From Rhynchopus sp. YZ270_cl-10 (taxonomy: Eukaryota; Euglenozoa; Diplonemea; Diplonemida; Diplonemidae), in the NCBI GenBank assembly GCA_964035575.1, contig OZ037860.1, positions 124,001-188,000 of the forward strand: a stretch of 64,000 bases of DNA, given 5' to 3'. The number at the start of each line of letters is the position of its first letter. Within the stretch, counting starts at the first letter, position 1. The notes below the pieces were generated by a model that made no database searches, was not told where the DNA came from, and saw only the letters and a program-made list of their open reading frames with translations. The translations under genes and the position numbers were made by a program. Positions 48,241 to 58,554 of this stretch are shown piece after piece.

Positions 48241-50543
48241 GATGGATGCCCATGGGGAAACCCTGCCAACGTTTCTTTGCCACACGTTAGCACGCGGGTT
48301 TGCACGTTAACGGCTACCTTGTATGAGATGTGCTGGCTTGGGTTGCAAAACTTGGTTTCTTGGAACTGTGTTCTGCATGCCGGTCCACAACAGACGTTGG
48401 CGCAGCACACAGAAGCTTGGTGCATCGTCCGCAGGATGTCGACAGCACAACACCACAACTAAGATGAAACCCTGACCACGGATGACCATTCATCTTGAAC
48501 TCGCGTGCACCGCCTCAAACAGGTGCGACATCAGCAGTCGTGATGAAACAACAGCATCGGTTCCGTGTACCAAACTGTGCCCTTCAACTTGAAATCATAG
48601 TAGTCCTTCTGCCTGCACTACGACTGGATGATGGATCATCCCCACCTCCTCAGTCCCTCCAGTTCAGCACACACAGAAGCATGGCAAAGCGTCCCCGTCT
48701 GTCGCAGTGCGGGTTGTCAGCGAAGTACAAACTGTCTGATATTCCGATGCAATGGAATCACTCAGAGGGAGTGGGTAGTTACTTGAACACTTTGAGTAGT
48801 CCTATTAAAAGGGGCAGTGACAATTGGGCGATAGAATACTGAAATAATTACTACAAATAACACTCCACTCCTTTTTTCTGATGATTTCTGATAAGTTATG
48901 CAATGATTTTGTTGGCACTCATATTGTTGAGGCCCGCATGCACCCTCAATGTGGGGACGAAGAATTCAGTGTCAACAGTGAAAAGGCACACAGTAAAAAA
49001 GCATGTTTTCATTAAAGACTCAGATGGGAGAATGGGAGAAAAATTCATCTCATGAACAATAAGGGAAGACACAGGAAACGCTGATAAGAAAAGCGTGAAC
49101 GATGACCCTTGACGGGCATCTTATGTTCGATCAGCGAATACAGTTGAGAGAAAAGAACAAGAAAAATTTGGTAGATGAACGACACATCGCTCTCTTCAAA
49201 AAATAATGGGAGTTATTGAGTTGTACATCAAGGATGGCACACCACGCAATTGAGTTGTACACAAGGGAGCTATTTGTAGAGATATTTGTGTGGTTTCAAT
49301 ACCGAAGAGATAGGGAATGAATAAAACAAAAGCATGCTAAAAGTCTTTGCTCACAGCTGCAGGCGCGCAGAGTGAAAAAGCTGCAAAAATAGAGAACCCA
49401 CAACTGAGAACAAAACTCTTCTAGCACTGAAGTGATAAGGGGAAGTCCCTGTTGAGCAGCCTCTCTGCAATGTCAAAAAATGTCTCCAAACTCAATTTTT
49501 TGAATAGGCCTGGAAAAAAGTAAAAGAAGCAACGAAAAATAAAACAAAATCACACACACTCTTCCCACGGGGCGTTCGCGTGTGTTCTCCAGGTATAACT
49601 GGTACTCAAAAGGTTCATTAACGAAGGAATCTTGCACTTTTGACCATCACATATTACATGTGTTTTTCCAGGTTTTTCAATGCACTTTCCTGTGCTGGGA
49701 AGCATGCCACAAGTGTCATGTTTTACAAGGTAAAAATGACCAAAAAAGCTGATTTTTGGCCGAATGCCACATGTCATTTGGCAGTCCATTTTTTGAACAG
49801 GACTGTCTTAATTTTTTTTTTTGGGCCTCAATACCCCCAAACAACACGTTAAGCCCAAAAAATTCACTTTTGGAAGAGCAACTATTTATTTAAAAAAATC
49901 GATTTTTTTGGTCAAATCCCACCTGGGGAGGGGGTGTGGGTGGGTGGCGCACATCTCTTTAGTAAAGACTAAAAAACTAAGGTTTTTTAGGATTTGTCAT
50001 CAGCATGTCGCCCTATTATGTATCGTTGTTTGCCGAGCGAAGCGAGGCATACAACTATATTTAGCTCAAAAACAATTTGGGATAAAGGAGAGGTGAACAT
50101 TAACACGGGAGACTAGTTTGTACTCAGCATCTCCCCTTTCGTGCACCGCTTAGTGGTGTCCTTCCGTAATTATCCAAAGTTTTCTTTTCCCCGCCCCCCA
50201 CCCCGTTGCCTTTACTTTGCTTGCACACCCCGCTCCCCCCGTCCCCCATCAAAAAAGGAAAAGACGACTATCGCATCAGATAGCTGGAAAAAAAAAAAAA
50301 AACGACCAAAGGGTCGGTGGAATTTTTGACAACACACTGGTTAAGTGACCGGTCAGAACCGGTCAAATTACATACCCCCCTCTGTGAAAAATATTTCACC
50401 AAAAAATCGTTACTTTGTTTTTTCTGCATATTCATCCCATCTTCCACAGGGTTTGCTTATTCCGCAAGGAAACGAGACATGTACTGTGTGGAGTTAGAAA
50501 GGGAAGCAAAGTTAGATGGCACCTTTCCGTTGTGAAAATGGGT
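48241..50543. other. Host-side intergenic region; no gene supported
   Basis: Mixed composition, with no recognisable protein or RNA. 49992-50112 repeats part of the LINE B 3' UTR. The rest is A/T-rich runs and short frames without codon structure. Confidence 0.5.
49992..50112. repeat. 121-bp dispersed repeat shared with the LINE B 3' UTR
   Basis: About 95% identical to 27000-27120, containing TTTGCCGAGCGAAGCGAGGC. It could be a small non-autonomous element, a transduced flank, or a fragment of a family B tail. No TSD is evident here. Confidence 0.8.
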
Positions 50544-51646
50544 TCAAGACAGGTGTGAGATGTCAACAATCTCAACACAATCATCCCTGACGTACATCAC
50601 CACACCACCACAGCTGCTGATTGCAAGACCGTAATTGGACTCGCCACCAACGTCACGGTGCAAGAGTTGCTTCCCTGTTGAGATGCACCACAACCACAAT
50701 ATACCAGAAGTGGAGAGAGCAACAGTGTCGTTGGACACAGCCGTATCACTACAGTCGTCTGAGTTGCTGCTTCCTGAGTTGTCTTCAAATACACACCCAC
50801 CTGTTTCAATGTTCCAGACACTCACACAGTTGTCCGTACACGCTGCAATTAAACGCTGGTTTGGTGACATCAGTGTGCGACATCACAAACATTAGAAGTG
50901 CAGGTCAGAACAAGCACCTCCACCCCTGTCGTGTAGTCCCGTATGGTGACATCTTTGCTGTTGTTATCAAACATCGCCACTCTGTCGCCCGTCACAACCA
51001 TAGCGCACAAATACCCCGCAGTAAGGTCCCATTCATGCACAACAACACCTGTTGCAATGTCCCACACCTGAAAACCCTTCCTGCAGTACGACAACAGCTT
51101 TGCCCCACAGGGTGACCATGCCGTGGCCATGGCCCCCCTGTCATCACCTTCATCTCCAAAGGAGTGCTTCAATGCACCTGTCTTCACGTCATGAACTTCA
51201 GCACACTGCGTGTCCTTGTTGATACATGAGATCCACTCACCGCACGGTGAGAATGCTAGGTCGAAAGAAACGTCGCAAGGGAGGTAACACAAAAACTCGT
51301 GTGTTTCCGTGTCGAAGATGACCGTATACTCATCACGTTCCACTGCAAGGTACCTGTCACATGGGGAGAGTGTGAGCGAGTATGTGTCAACCGAAGGGAT
51401 CACCCCAGGAGTGATGTTGGCACCAGTGCAGTACAGCTCAACGGCACATCCCTCATCCATCTCCGTGTCGCAGATGCGCAAGTCGTCGTTGCCGATGTCG
51501 CCACCGCCTCTCATCCGCACACCAACATGCCGAGCACGTGGCACGCCAAGCTCCGCAACAAGATTCCCCTTCACCTGTGCAAGGGTGGCGCTCCCGTCCA
51601 CTTCTATCACACAGCTTGCAGACTCGAAGTGTCCTGTGATATCCAT
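50544..51646 (-). CDS. Ubiquitin-like + WD40-repeat protein with an apparent 2-bp frameshift
   Basis: The first ~75 residues look like a ubiquitin-like fold (VIEVDGSATLAQVKGNLVAELGV...VRMRGGG). WD40-type blades follow, with recurring SPCG starts and D/T-T-G ends (LSPCDRYLAV, FSPCGEWISC, WSPCGAKLLS...VWDIATG). The frame stops at about 50870, but the next blade continues in another frame (MSPNQRLIAACTDNCVSVWNIETG) to 50544. The break is at GTCGCACACTGATG; two extra bases (a doubled CA) would explain it. Two unspliced frames, a sequencing error or a recent pseudogene are all possible. A 48-bp intron (GTTTGT...TTGCAG) was considered but would remove a WD40 core. The function of this family is unknown to me. 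Confidence 0.7.
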
Positions 51647-52360
51647 GTTCAGGGGGTGTGACTCTGTTCTGTGTGGGACAGGTGCGTGGGGAGGGCAGGA
51701 AGAAGAGGCTAATGCGAGAAATGCAGGTAATTAAAAGCATGTGGCCTGGGTAAGTGTCTGCACAGGGCGCTATGCGCCCCATAATAAAAAGGCGAAGAGA
51801 CATTTTATGTGTCGACCCACTCTCGCCACCTATTCAACAGAAGAGGAGAACAAAGAAGTGTGGTCAGGATAGGTTGCGTTGCATGCATTGTGAAAACGAG
51901 AATCGGAAACTTTTATTTTTGTGAATGTTTTTGTTGAAACGGTGAGCACACTTCTTCTGTCTATTAATGTAATACGATCGTTGCTAAGGGTGCACATGAA
52001 GCGCTTATAACACTTGTGTGCACTTAGTTGTTTGGCGTTAATGTTTGTGATCGGAAAGACTAGTGTCCGATTCGAATGGCTGGATATGGGTTAGGACTAC
52101 TCGCCCCAAACCTGTTTCAGGGGGATTGGTATGAGATGAGCGCATGATATGGGCATCGCGAAGAAAAATGAAAAAAGAGCACCAGTCAGCACGCCACGGT
52201 GGCAACTCAGTAAACCGAGTCGGCACCAACCGGGGACAGGACCACTCTGATAACAAACAAGAAGAGCGCCACCGCCTTGGCGGTGTGCATCCGTCAAAAA
52301 AAAAAAAGGTAACGCAACAGTAAAGAACTGCTGTTACCACGAGCTAGCAAATTATTGGAT
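51647..52360. other. Intergenic; no gene supported
   Basis: Contains a perfect short inverted repeat, CACCGCC TT GGCGGTG (52270-52285), next to an A-run. No coding or RNA gene is recognised. Confidence 0.4.
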
Positions 52361-53137
52361 CTAAAAAGTTCCGTACGTCTCCTCCTTCTTCCATTCGGAG
52401 CTGCGCTTCATCCAGGCGTGACGTATTTTGTTGGACACAAGGGACGTCACAACAAAGGAAGACGAAAACGCAAACAAAGGCGCACAGAGGCTTCCGAGGA
52501 AGACAGAAAGGCGGAAGAACCGGTTCTCCGACACATGTGACACTGTGATCATCGTCAATATGCTGAGAATAATGGTGACAAAAAACGAGTGGTGCCTCGG
52601 GTTGCTGCACGTACCCAAGTACCCTTGCACAACCAAGAAGCCCGGGGTAACGCATAAAACCAAACACGCCGTCGAGTGCTTCGTCGGAGTGTCAGAGAAA
52701 AAAGGCTTCACACCAAATTCGTACAACGTGCACACACCCGCAATCAGAGTGGCCGCCATTGTCACGTTCCTGTTTGCAAATCTCCACGGGAACGCCCTCT
52801 GCAGCAGATCCACTATCAAAAGACCGAGGAAGAAAAAGGTCATGTTGACGGCTGTGCTGAACCCCATGGAATGCCCCCAACCGTCTTCCGAGAGGCGCCA
52901 CGTCATCATGGCGACACCACTTGCCACGGTGATGAGAAGAAGCTTCACAAACACTGCACCCGTCTCCACGTGTCGCTTCACACCACCGCAGAGCACCAAC
53001 CACCCACACAGCACACACAGCAGCCCGATGGCCGCATGCATCGCGAGTATCCCTACAAATGCGTACTTCCCATCAAAGCAGACGTCATGTTGCAACACCA
53101 GCGTCTCAATGCACGAGTTCGTAACAGCCATTCTCAC
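52361..53137 (-). CDS. Seven-transmembrane protein of unknown function
   Basis: 258 residues in one exon, starting MRMAVTNS (a second ATG two codons in is equally possible). About seven hydrophobic helices are visible, at roughly residues 25-51, 62-82, 91-113, 124-142, 154-174, 184-202 and 207-236, joined by short loops, with a charged cytosolic-looking tail (KIRHAWMKRSSEWKKEE). The N terminus carries several Cys. I do not recognise a family signature. The layout resembles small multi-pass proteins such as the Frag1/DRAM group, but I see no diagnostic motif, so this is only a suggestion. Confidence 0.7.
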   Translation of the reverse strand: MRMAVTNSCIETLVLQHDVCFDGKYAFVGILAMHAAIGLLCVLCGWLVLCGGVKRHVETGAVFVKLLLITVASGVAMMTWRLSEDGWGHSMGFSTAVNMTFFFLGLLIVDLLQRAFPWRFANRNVTMAATLIAGVCTLYEFGVKPFFSDTPTKHSTACLVLCVTPGFLVVQGYLGTCSNPRHHSFFVTIILSILTMITVSHVSENRFFRLSVFLGSLCAPLFAFSSSFVVTSLVSNKIRHAWMKRSSEWKKEETYGTF

Positions 53138-53679
53138 TCTCTCTCAAGTTGCTTTAAACTGTGTGGCTCCAAGCGAGCATTGAGAAATTACAAAATACGA
53201 GCCTGGGGTGTGCGGTGATGTGGGTGTGTGCTGAGACAGAAACAAAACAAAGCAGAAATGTTCTTCATTCTAATGAGAGCTAATTTGTACGTTCGCCTTT
53301 TCTTACATTTTTGGGTGAGACCCAGCACGATAAAAAAAAGACAGAGCAAAAGTGTCGTGATTTGTTACTGCGTTGCAATACAACAAACACTGAACATCAT
53401 CACGAGCGTTCTTTACCAAGACAAGGGTGGAAGGAGAATGGAGAAGAGAGAAAAAAAAGAAGAATGTAAGATGAATGTGTCTCTCGTGCACACATCTTAT
53501 CACTATCGTTATCGCGCTGGAACGCGCTGGGTTTGAAGGTGGGCTGTCTCTTCGTCACAAAGACGGTAGGGGTGATGCCGTCACCCCATTTGACAAATTA
53601 AGTCATGGGATATTTGTTCTAGAGCACATGCGCAGTAAGTAAAGAAGAAAAGAGTTGACGGATGCATCATACGTCCCAC
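53138..53679. other. Intergenic; no gene supported
   Basis: Presumed promoter of the 7-TM gene and 3' flank of the sulfatase gene. No RNA gene or repeat recognised. Confidence 0.4.
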
Positions 53680-55308
53680 TCACATAAAGGGCTGCCAATA
53701 CCCAGTCTCTGCCGCAATTTCGCAGGCACGTTCACTGGGGGCACCTCTGTCTGGGTTAAACCACGTCCGCTCTGCGATCTCCATCTTCTGCAGGATCTCA
53801 AGTGCCTTGTCCGGCATCTTCAGAGCAAGGTCGTTATGTTCGGTAGGATCCTCCAGCACGTCGAACAGGCAGCCGAGCTTCCCTATCTCCGGCACAGTGC
53901 AGTTTTCAATCGTTTTGTAGGAGTCCCACTGCACCGTGACATTAGGGTGCACCTGCCCACACCACCCTGCCTGCTGAATCACCCCAACAATCAACTTGTA
54001 CCGCCCCTCAGACATGTACGCAGCGTCACCTCCATGCGACGATCTCTGCAAATCTTCTCCAAAAGGCGTGAGTGCCCATTCGGTACGAGGCGACGTCTTG
54101 TTTGTTCCAGTGATTAGCGCCCACACGTTGTGTGAATCTATGGGCGGGAGAGGAGGTTCCGCCTCCGCTGCTTTGTGGTCCGTTGGGTCGACCCCCGCAA
54201 GGTGGCAGAACGTAGCATACCAGTCCGCCTCGTGGATGAAGCCTTCCAACTTCGTGCCGCTCACGTTCTGAGGTAGATACCCCCCAGAGAGGAAGGCGGC
54301 AGCACGGATGCCACCCTCCCAGTTGTTCTCGTACCCGCCACGGAGCGGCCACACGTTCGCACCACCGCCAAGGTGGACTGCGCCGCCGTTGTCGCTGGAC
54401 CAGAGGAGCAGTGTGTTGTTCCACATACCTCGCTGCTTGAGTGTGTCGGTGATGTTCCCCACCACCTCGTCCATGAGTGCCACAGTGGCGTGGTTCGCAC
54501 GTCTGTCCACGTCATCGATGAAGGCAAACTTCTCCAAGAACTCTGGGTCCGGCTGCTGCACACTACCCCCCTTCTCCACATCGTACCCCCAGGCGGAGGT
54601 GTGGAACGCGTAGTACAGGAACAGCGGGTCTGTGGTGTTGTGCTCTGTGAGAACCTTCTGTGCACGTCGCGCAAAGAGGCGCTCTTCGTACTCTGTGCCG
54701 TTGAAGGTGGCGGGGCTTCCTGAGTCCCACAGGTCTACTGCAGGCTTCTTTCCGCATCCCTGCACCATTTCGCTGGTGTAGTAAGAGTTCCTTGCGTGGA
54801 AATACCCCAACGACGATGAGAACCCGCGTGCCTCTGGGGTGTGCGTAGCTTTGTCGGCCATCCCGACGTGCCACTTTCCTATGAAGTGCGACGTGTAGCC
54901 AGCAGTCTTCAGCTTCGTCGCGATGACAGTCATATTTGCAGGAATACCAGCACCGGGCTTCGTGGGGTCGTCGTTGTAGATGTTTACGTGGAAGGGAAGG
55001 CGACCTGTGCAAGACAAGACGTACACAACTCAAAGAATGCTGAGACACATACCTGTAAGCATCGACGAGCGCGACGGCGAGCAGAACTTGTACGTATAGT
55101 GTCTGTCCAACTCTACGCCCTCTGCAGCGAGTCTGTCAATGTTGCTTGTTTGGAACTCGCGCGGGTCTGCTTCAGGCGGACGGTGATAGCCCACATTCGC
55201 CCACCCCAAGTTGTCCGCGAAGAGGAAAACAATGTTAGGCCTGTCGCCGTAGTTGTCCCCCTGTGCACAGACAACAGCCACGCCGACGAGGGAAAAAAGT
55301 CTTAGCAT
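53680..55308 (-). CDS. Secreted/lysosomal sulfatase, arylsulfatase B-like
   Basis: Two exons, 55053-55308 and 53680-55004, separated by a 48-bp GTATGT...CAG intron that splits the glycine codon of MLTG|RLPFHVN; 526 residues. An N-terminal signal peptide (MLRLFSLVGVAVVCAQG) points to the secretory pathway, which supports the ATG at 55308 over the upstream one at 55389. The sulfatase signature C-S-P-S-R (C76) should be converted to formylglycine by a formylglycine-generating enzyme. GKWHVG, the RGF...GYF block and SDNGG (metal/sulfate site) are present, with several N-glycosylation sites (NMT, NTT, NVS). The family hydrolyses sulfate esters of sugars or lipids. One oddity: the first metal site reads ADN instead of the usual ADD. 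The substrate cannot be told from sequence. Confidence 0.9.
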
Positions 55309-55424
55309 TGTGCAATGTGTGTTCTGAGGTGGGTGGTGTGGAGATGAGAGAGATGAGAGCAAAAACAAAACAACCCAAAAAGCACCCAAAAACTCTGTTT
55401 CAATAACAAGATTTCATAGTAAAT

Positions 55425-57167
55425 TTAAGTTAGTGCATCTATTTCTCTAAGGGCGGAAAGTGCCTCCTCGCTCGCTTGTTCGGTCCCGGAGGCTGCTGCA
55501 ATGTCCTTCAGCGGTGCTTTTAAAAGCACGAAGCATTGGATACTGTCGTGGGAACGTTTGACTCTCTCTTGTGCAGCTAAGTCTACACCGATTGCTTGGT
55601 GGGACACTGTTCTGTGCAGCAACGTGAGAAACTTGTTGCACAGGAAGCGGGTACACGACAGTGCTATCATGCGTGCTGAGTCAGTGCCCCTGGTCAACAC
55701 CAGGTGCACTGCAGGGAGGAGCGCATCGCAGTGCTCCTGGCCCAAAGACTCTTTGTACTTCTGCACAGAGACGATCACCCCCAGCAGGTCCGTCACGACA
55801 CCGATGTCTGCCTGCCCCGCACGTTCTGCATGCTTGATAGACGCTACCTTGTCGCCAGACGTCCACAGCGAGCGTACTATCTTGACGGCCTCTACCCTTG
55901 CCTCGAGAAGCTTTCCCATTTTGTCGCCTGTGCGTATCGTTTTGCGGATCTCTTCGTTAACAACGGTTGCCGAGGGGGTCTGTGTACTGCGCCACTTCGC
56001 AAAGTCCAGATCCAAAGGGGCACGTGGCTCGGCACTGATGAGAGGCTCGTTCGCAAGTGATGTGTTCCGCACAAGCGCAGCACGCAGCTGTGGTGACGAT
56101 GACGGCAACACCTGAAGTTGACCTGACGATGGCTTTCGTGGGAAGGCTGAGCTTGCTGGGGCCTGCTGTTGCTGCTGCTGGTGATGGTGTTGCTGGTGAT
56201 GCTGCTGCGCAGGTGGTGCAGCCTTGCCCAGCTTCTTTACATCGACACTCCATATCGTTACCTCCGACTTCCGCACTACTGTCTGCAGCAACTTCTGCTC
56301 TGACTCCGCAAACGTCGAGTCCACCACCATCCCCTCCCACGGCAGGTCGTAGTTGGCGAGCAACGCTGTCCCCTTGTGCACACGCAGCCCTTCGCTGGAG
56401 GTGGAAATCATGTAGTCGGTGTTCCCCGCGGGCACAAGGTCCACCGACCACACAGGGTTCACCTGTGAGTGCGTCGCTGTTCCGAGCGATGACGACGGGT
56501 GACCTACGTCGTAGAGGTGGATAGACCCCGAACGTGTACCGCCAGCGAGCAACAGCTCGAGAGGGTGCAGACGCAAGCACGAGATAGCACCGTCACATGC
56601 AAAGCTCGACATCGACTTCCACTTCCGCATGTCGATGAAGTTGATCTTCCCACCTTCATCCCCAGAGGCGATCCAACGTGCGTCGGGCGGTATCGCCATT
56701 TTTGTGATTGCACTGTGCGCTCCTTTGAGTACGTTCACGGGCTGTGAGACACGTGTGTCCCAGTACTTCACTGTTGCGTCGAGCGAGCCTGTTGCCATGA
56801 AGTTGTTCTCGACGGGGTGGCACACGATTGAGCTGACAGAGGTTCTGTGTGCGGCTGCGAAGGTTTCGACAACACGTTCGCAGGCACCGTCGACCACCTT
56901 TACTGTGCCTGAGGAGGAGCCGACGATGACACGCCCTTCCGATGTGTCGAAGGAGCATGCATCCACCTTCGCTGAGGAGAACGCCTGCACGGTGCCCAGG
57001 CAGGACGGACGCGCCTCGTTCTTGTCGGCCACCTTCCACAAGTGCAGCACACCCTCCGATGTGCCTACAGTGCACAACGACCCCGTGTTTCTGCTCAGCT
57101 GGCAGCACACCACATTCCCATGGTTGTCCCACTTCTTAAGCGGGATGACCAAGTCGCGATACGACAT
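55425..57167 (-). CDS. KATNB1: Katanin p80 regulatory subunit (WD40 + con80)
   Basis: 580 residues, single exon. Residues ~1-310 form WD40 repeats that match katanin p80 order (GTSEGVLHLWKV, ATGSLDATVKYWDTR, ASGDEGGKINFIDMRKW). A His/Gln-rich linker follows (QQHHQQHHHQQQQQQ, ~325-340). The C-terminal con80 domain (~420-580) contains the TGDKMGKLLEARVEAVKIVRSLW and FLTLLHRT regions; it binds the p60 AAA ATPase and microtubules. Katanin severs microtubules at centrosomes, basal bodies and flagella, so this fits a flagellated or at least centriole-bearing cell. The start MSYRDLVIPLKKW is the first in-frame ATG and aligns with the usual N terminus. Length is close to the family norm (~650). Confidence 0.9.
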   Translation of the reverse strand: MSYRDLVIPLKKWDNHGNVVCCQLSRNTGSLCTVGTSEGVLHLWKVADKNEARPSCLGTVQAFSSAKVDACSFDTSEGRVIVGSSSGTVKVVDGACERVVETFAAAHRTSVSSIVCHPVENNFMATGSLDATVKYWDTRVSQPVNVLKGAHSAITKMAIPPDARWIASGDEGGKINFIDMRKWKSMSSFACDGAISCLRLHPLELLLAGGTRSGSIHLYDVGHPSSSLGTATHSQVNPVWSVDLVPAGNTDYMISTSSEGLRVHKGTALLANYDLPWEGMVVDSTFAESEQKLLQTVVRKSEVTIWSVDVKKLGKAAPPAQQHHQQHHHQQQQQQAPASSAFPRKPSSGQLQVLPSSSPQLRAALVRNTSLANEPLISAEPRAPLDLDFAKWRSTQTPSATVVNEEIRKTIRTGDKMGKLLEARVEAVKIVRSLWTSGDKVASIKHAERAGQADIGVVTDLLGVIVSVQKYKESLGQEHCDALLPAVHLVLTRGTDSARMIALSCTRFLCNKFLTLLHRTVSHQAIGVDLAAQERVKRSHDSIQCFVLLKAPLKDIAAASGTEQASEEALSALREIDALT

Positions 57168-58554
57168 TGTGTTTCCTTATTGCTTCTTTACTGAGGGTGG
57201 GTCGGATGGTAGAAGGGGGGTGAAGAAAAGCCAAGGATGCATAGGAAAATGATTGGGAGGGACAACTAATTTTCCCCGTAAGAAAACCTTCACACCGCAC
57301 AACATGGCCCCGACACACCCCCACACCCGCAGACAGCTTTTTCGCACATCGCGAGATACGTTTTTTTTTTTTTTTTTTTCCAGAATTTATTTCTTGCATA
57401 GCCGTATTCGAACTGGGGTTGGCTTGCAACAATAAATTGTCACTTTTTCTTTTGTGGAGCGAAAACCCCGCTTTTGTATTTCTTTGAAGAGAGCGAAAAA
57501 AAAAAGGCATTTGACAAAGTACAGACGCCTTCGTACACGTCAAACAAAAGAGAGGATAGTGAGGATGGTAACAAGTGCGACAACACAAACTATCCAGCCA
57601 ACAAATTTATGAAAACTTAAATTCAAAAATTTGAAAAGCCCTTTCGTAAAAAAACCCCCCCTTTTATGTTTTCGTTTTTTTCTGTTCGGTAATAAAAAAA
57701 AATAGATACTGATGTGGGAAGGGCTTTTTCGTATTCGTTCCACACAAGGGAGAAGTGCATGTATCGAAGCTGCTTGAAACCTAACGGTTTGCGCCTTCTT
57801 TGTTGATGGTTTTATTTTATATTTTTGTTGTTGTTGTTTGTTTTTCCCTGAAGTATTATTTGAGCAGGAAACACATCAACTTCTCTTTGAAGCGTTCATG
57901 TTTTTTTGAGGAGTTTTTTTAAATCATTTTTCTAAAAGCAAAGCAAAACAAAAACTTGAAAGATTGGGCCTCATGGGCACGCAAACATTTCAAACAAGGG
58001 AAAGGCGTCGCGATTCGAACGGCACTCCTTCCTCACTAAGATGTGAAGTACTCAAAATCTCAAAACAAAAATTTGATAATGCGCAAAGCGTCATGTTTGA
58101 CGCAGACACCACGGAAAAATGAGTAAAGTAAAAAATGGGGTGGCAGGATTCGGTCTACAGAACAAATCTGCGGCATTTCCGCCACCCAAACTGGAGAGAA
58201 AGACACTTGAAAGATGCAACAATACCCCAAAAAGGGATGCACATCAGTTCAAAATAACACACAAATCACATTGAACACGCTTGTGTCGAAGGCTGCTAAG
58301 GAAAACACAATGAGTGCTTGCCTGTAGCAGACAAAAAATAATAACAAAATGGAAAAAATCGAGAAAACTTGGGAAAAGAACAACCATTTTTTTGGATCTT
58401 CTCAAGATTCGAGGTTTAAAAAAGGAGGTTTCTTTATACTTTTTTAGTTTTTTTAGCAAAGAGTTCTTTTTTTTGCTCTTCCCTTTCTTGGATTTTTAGA
58501 AGTTTTTTTTAGAAATTTTTTTTGAGGTTTTGCTGTTACACTTTTATACCCGCT
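57168..58554. other. Intergenic, AT-rich; no gene supported
   Basis: Long A/T runs and no convincing coding frame. It should hold the katanin promoter (right of 57167) and the 3' end of the saccharopine dehydrogenase transcript. Confidence 0.4.

Noticed and set aside
47089-48462. Several ~400-codon ORFs in both strands across the 13-bp array
   Set aside because: A 13-bp stop-free unit is open in all frames by arithmetic. The same holds for the 7-bp and 8-bp arrays.
48495-48842. 115-codon plus-strand ORF right of the satellite
   Set aside because: No similarity to any family I know, no codon bias, and isolated orientation.
50820-50885. A 48-bp intron (GTTTGT...TTGCAG) to explain the WD40 frame change
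   Set aside because: It uses a non-consensus donor for this genome, and splicing would delete a conserved WD40 core and not restore the frame.
52205-52230. ACCGAGTCGGCACC resembles the last hairpin of a Cas9 tracrRNA
   Set aside because: A lone short match in a eukaryotic intergenic region, with no repeat array or cas gene.
58000-58030. GTTCGAATC on the minus strand, like a tRNA T-loop (also ~57405-57415)
   Set aside because: The T-stem does not pair, and no acceptor, D or anticodon arm can be built around either site.
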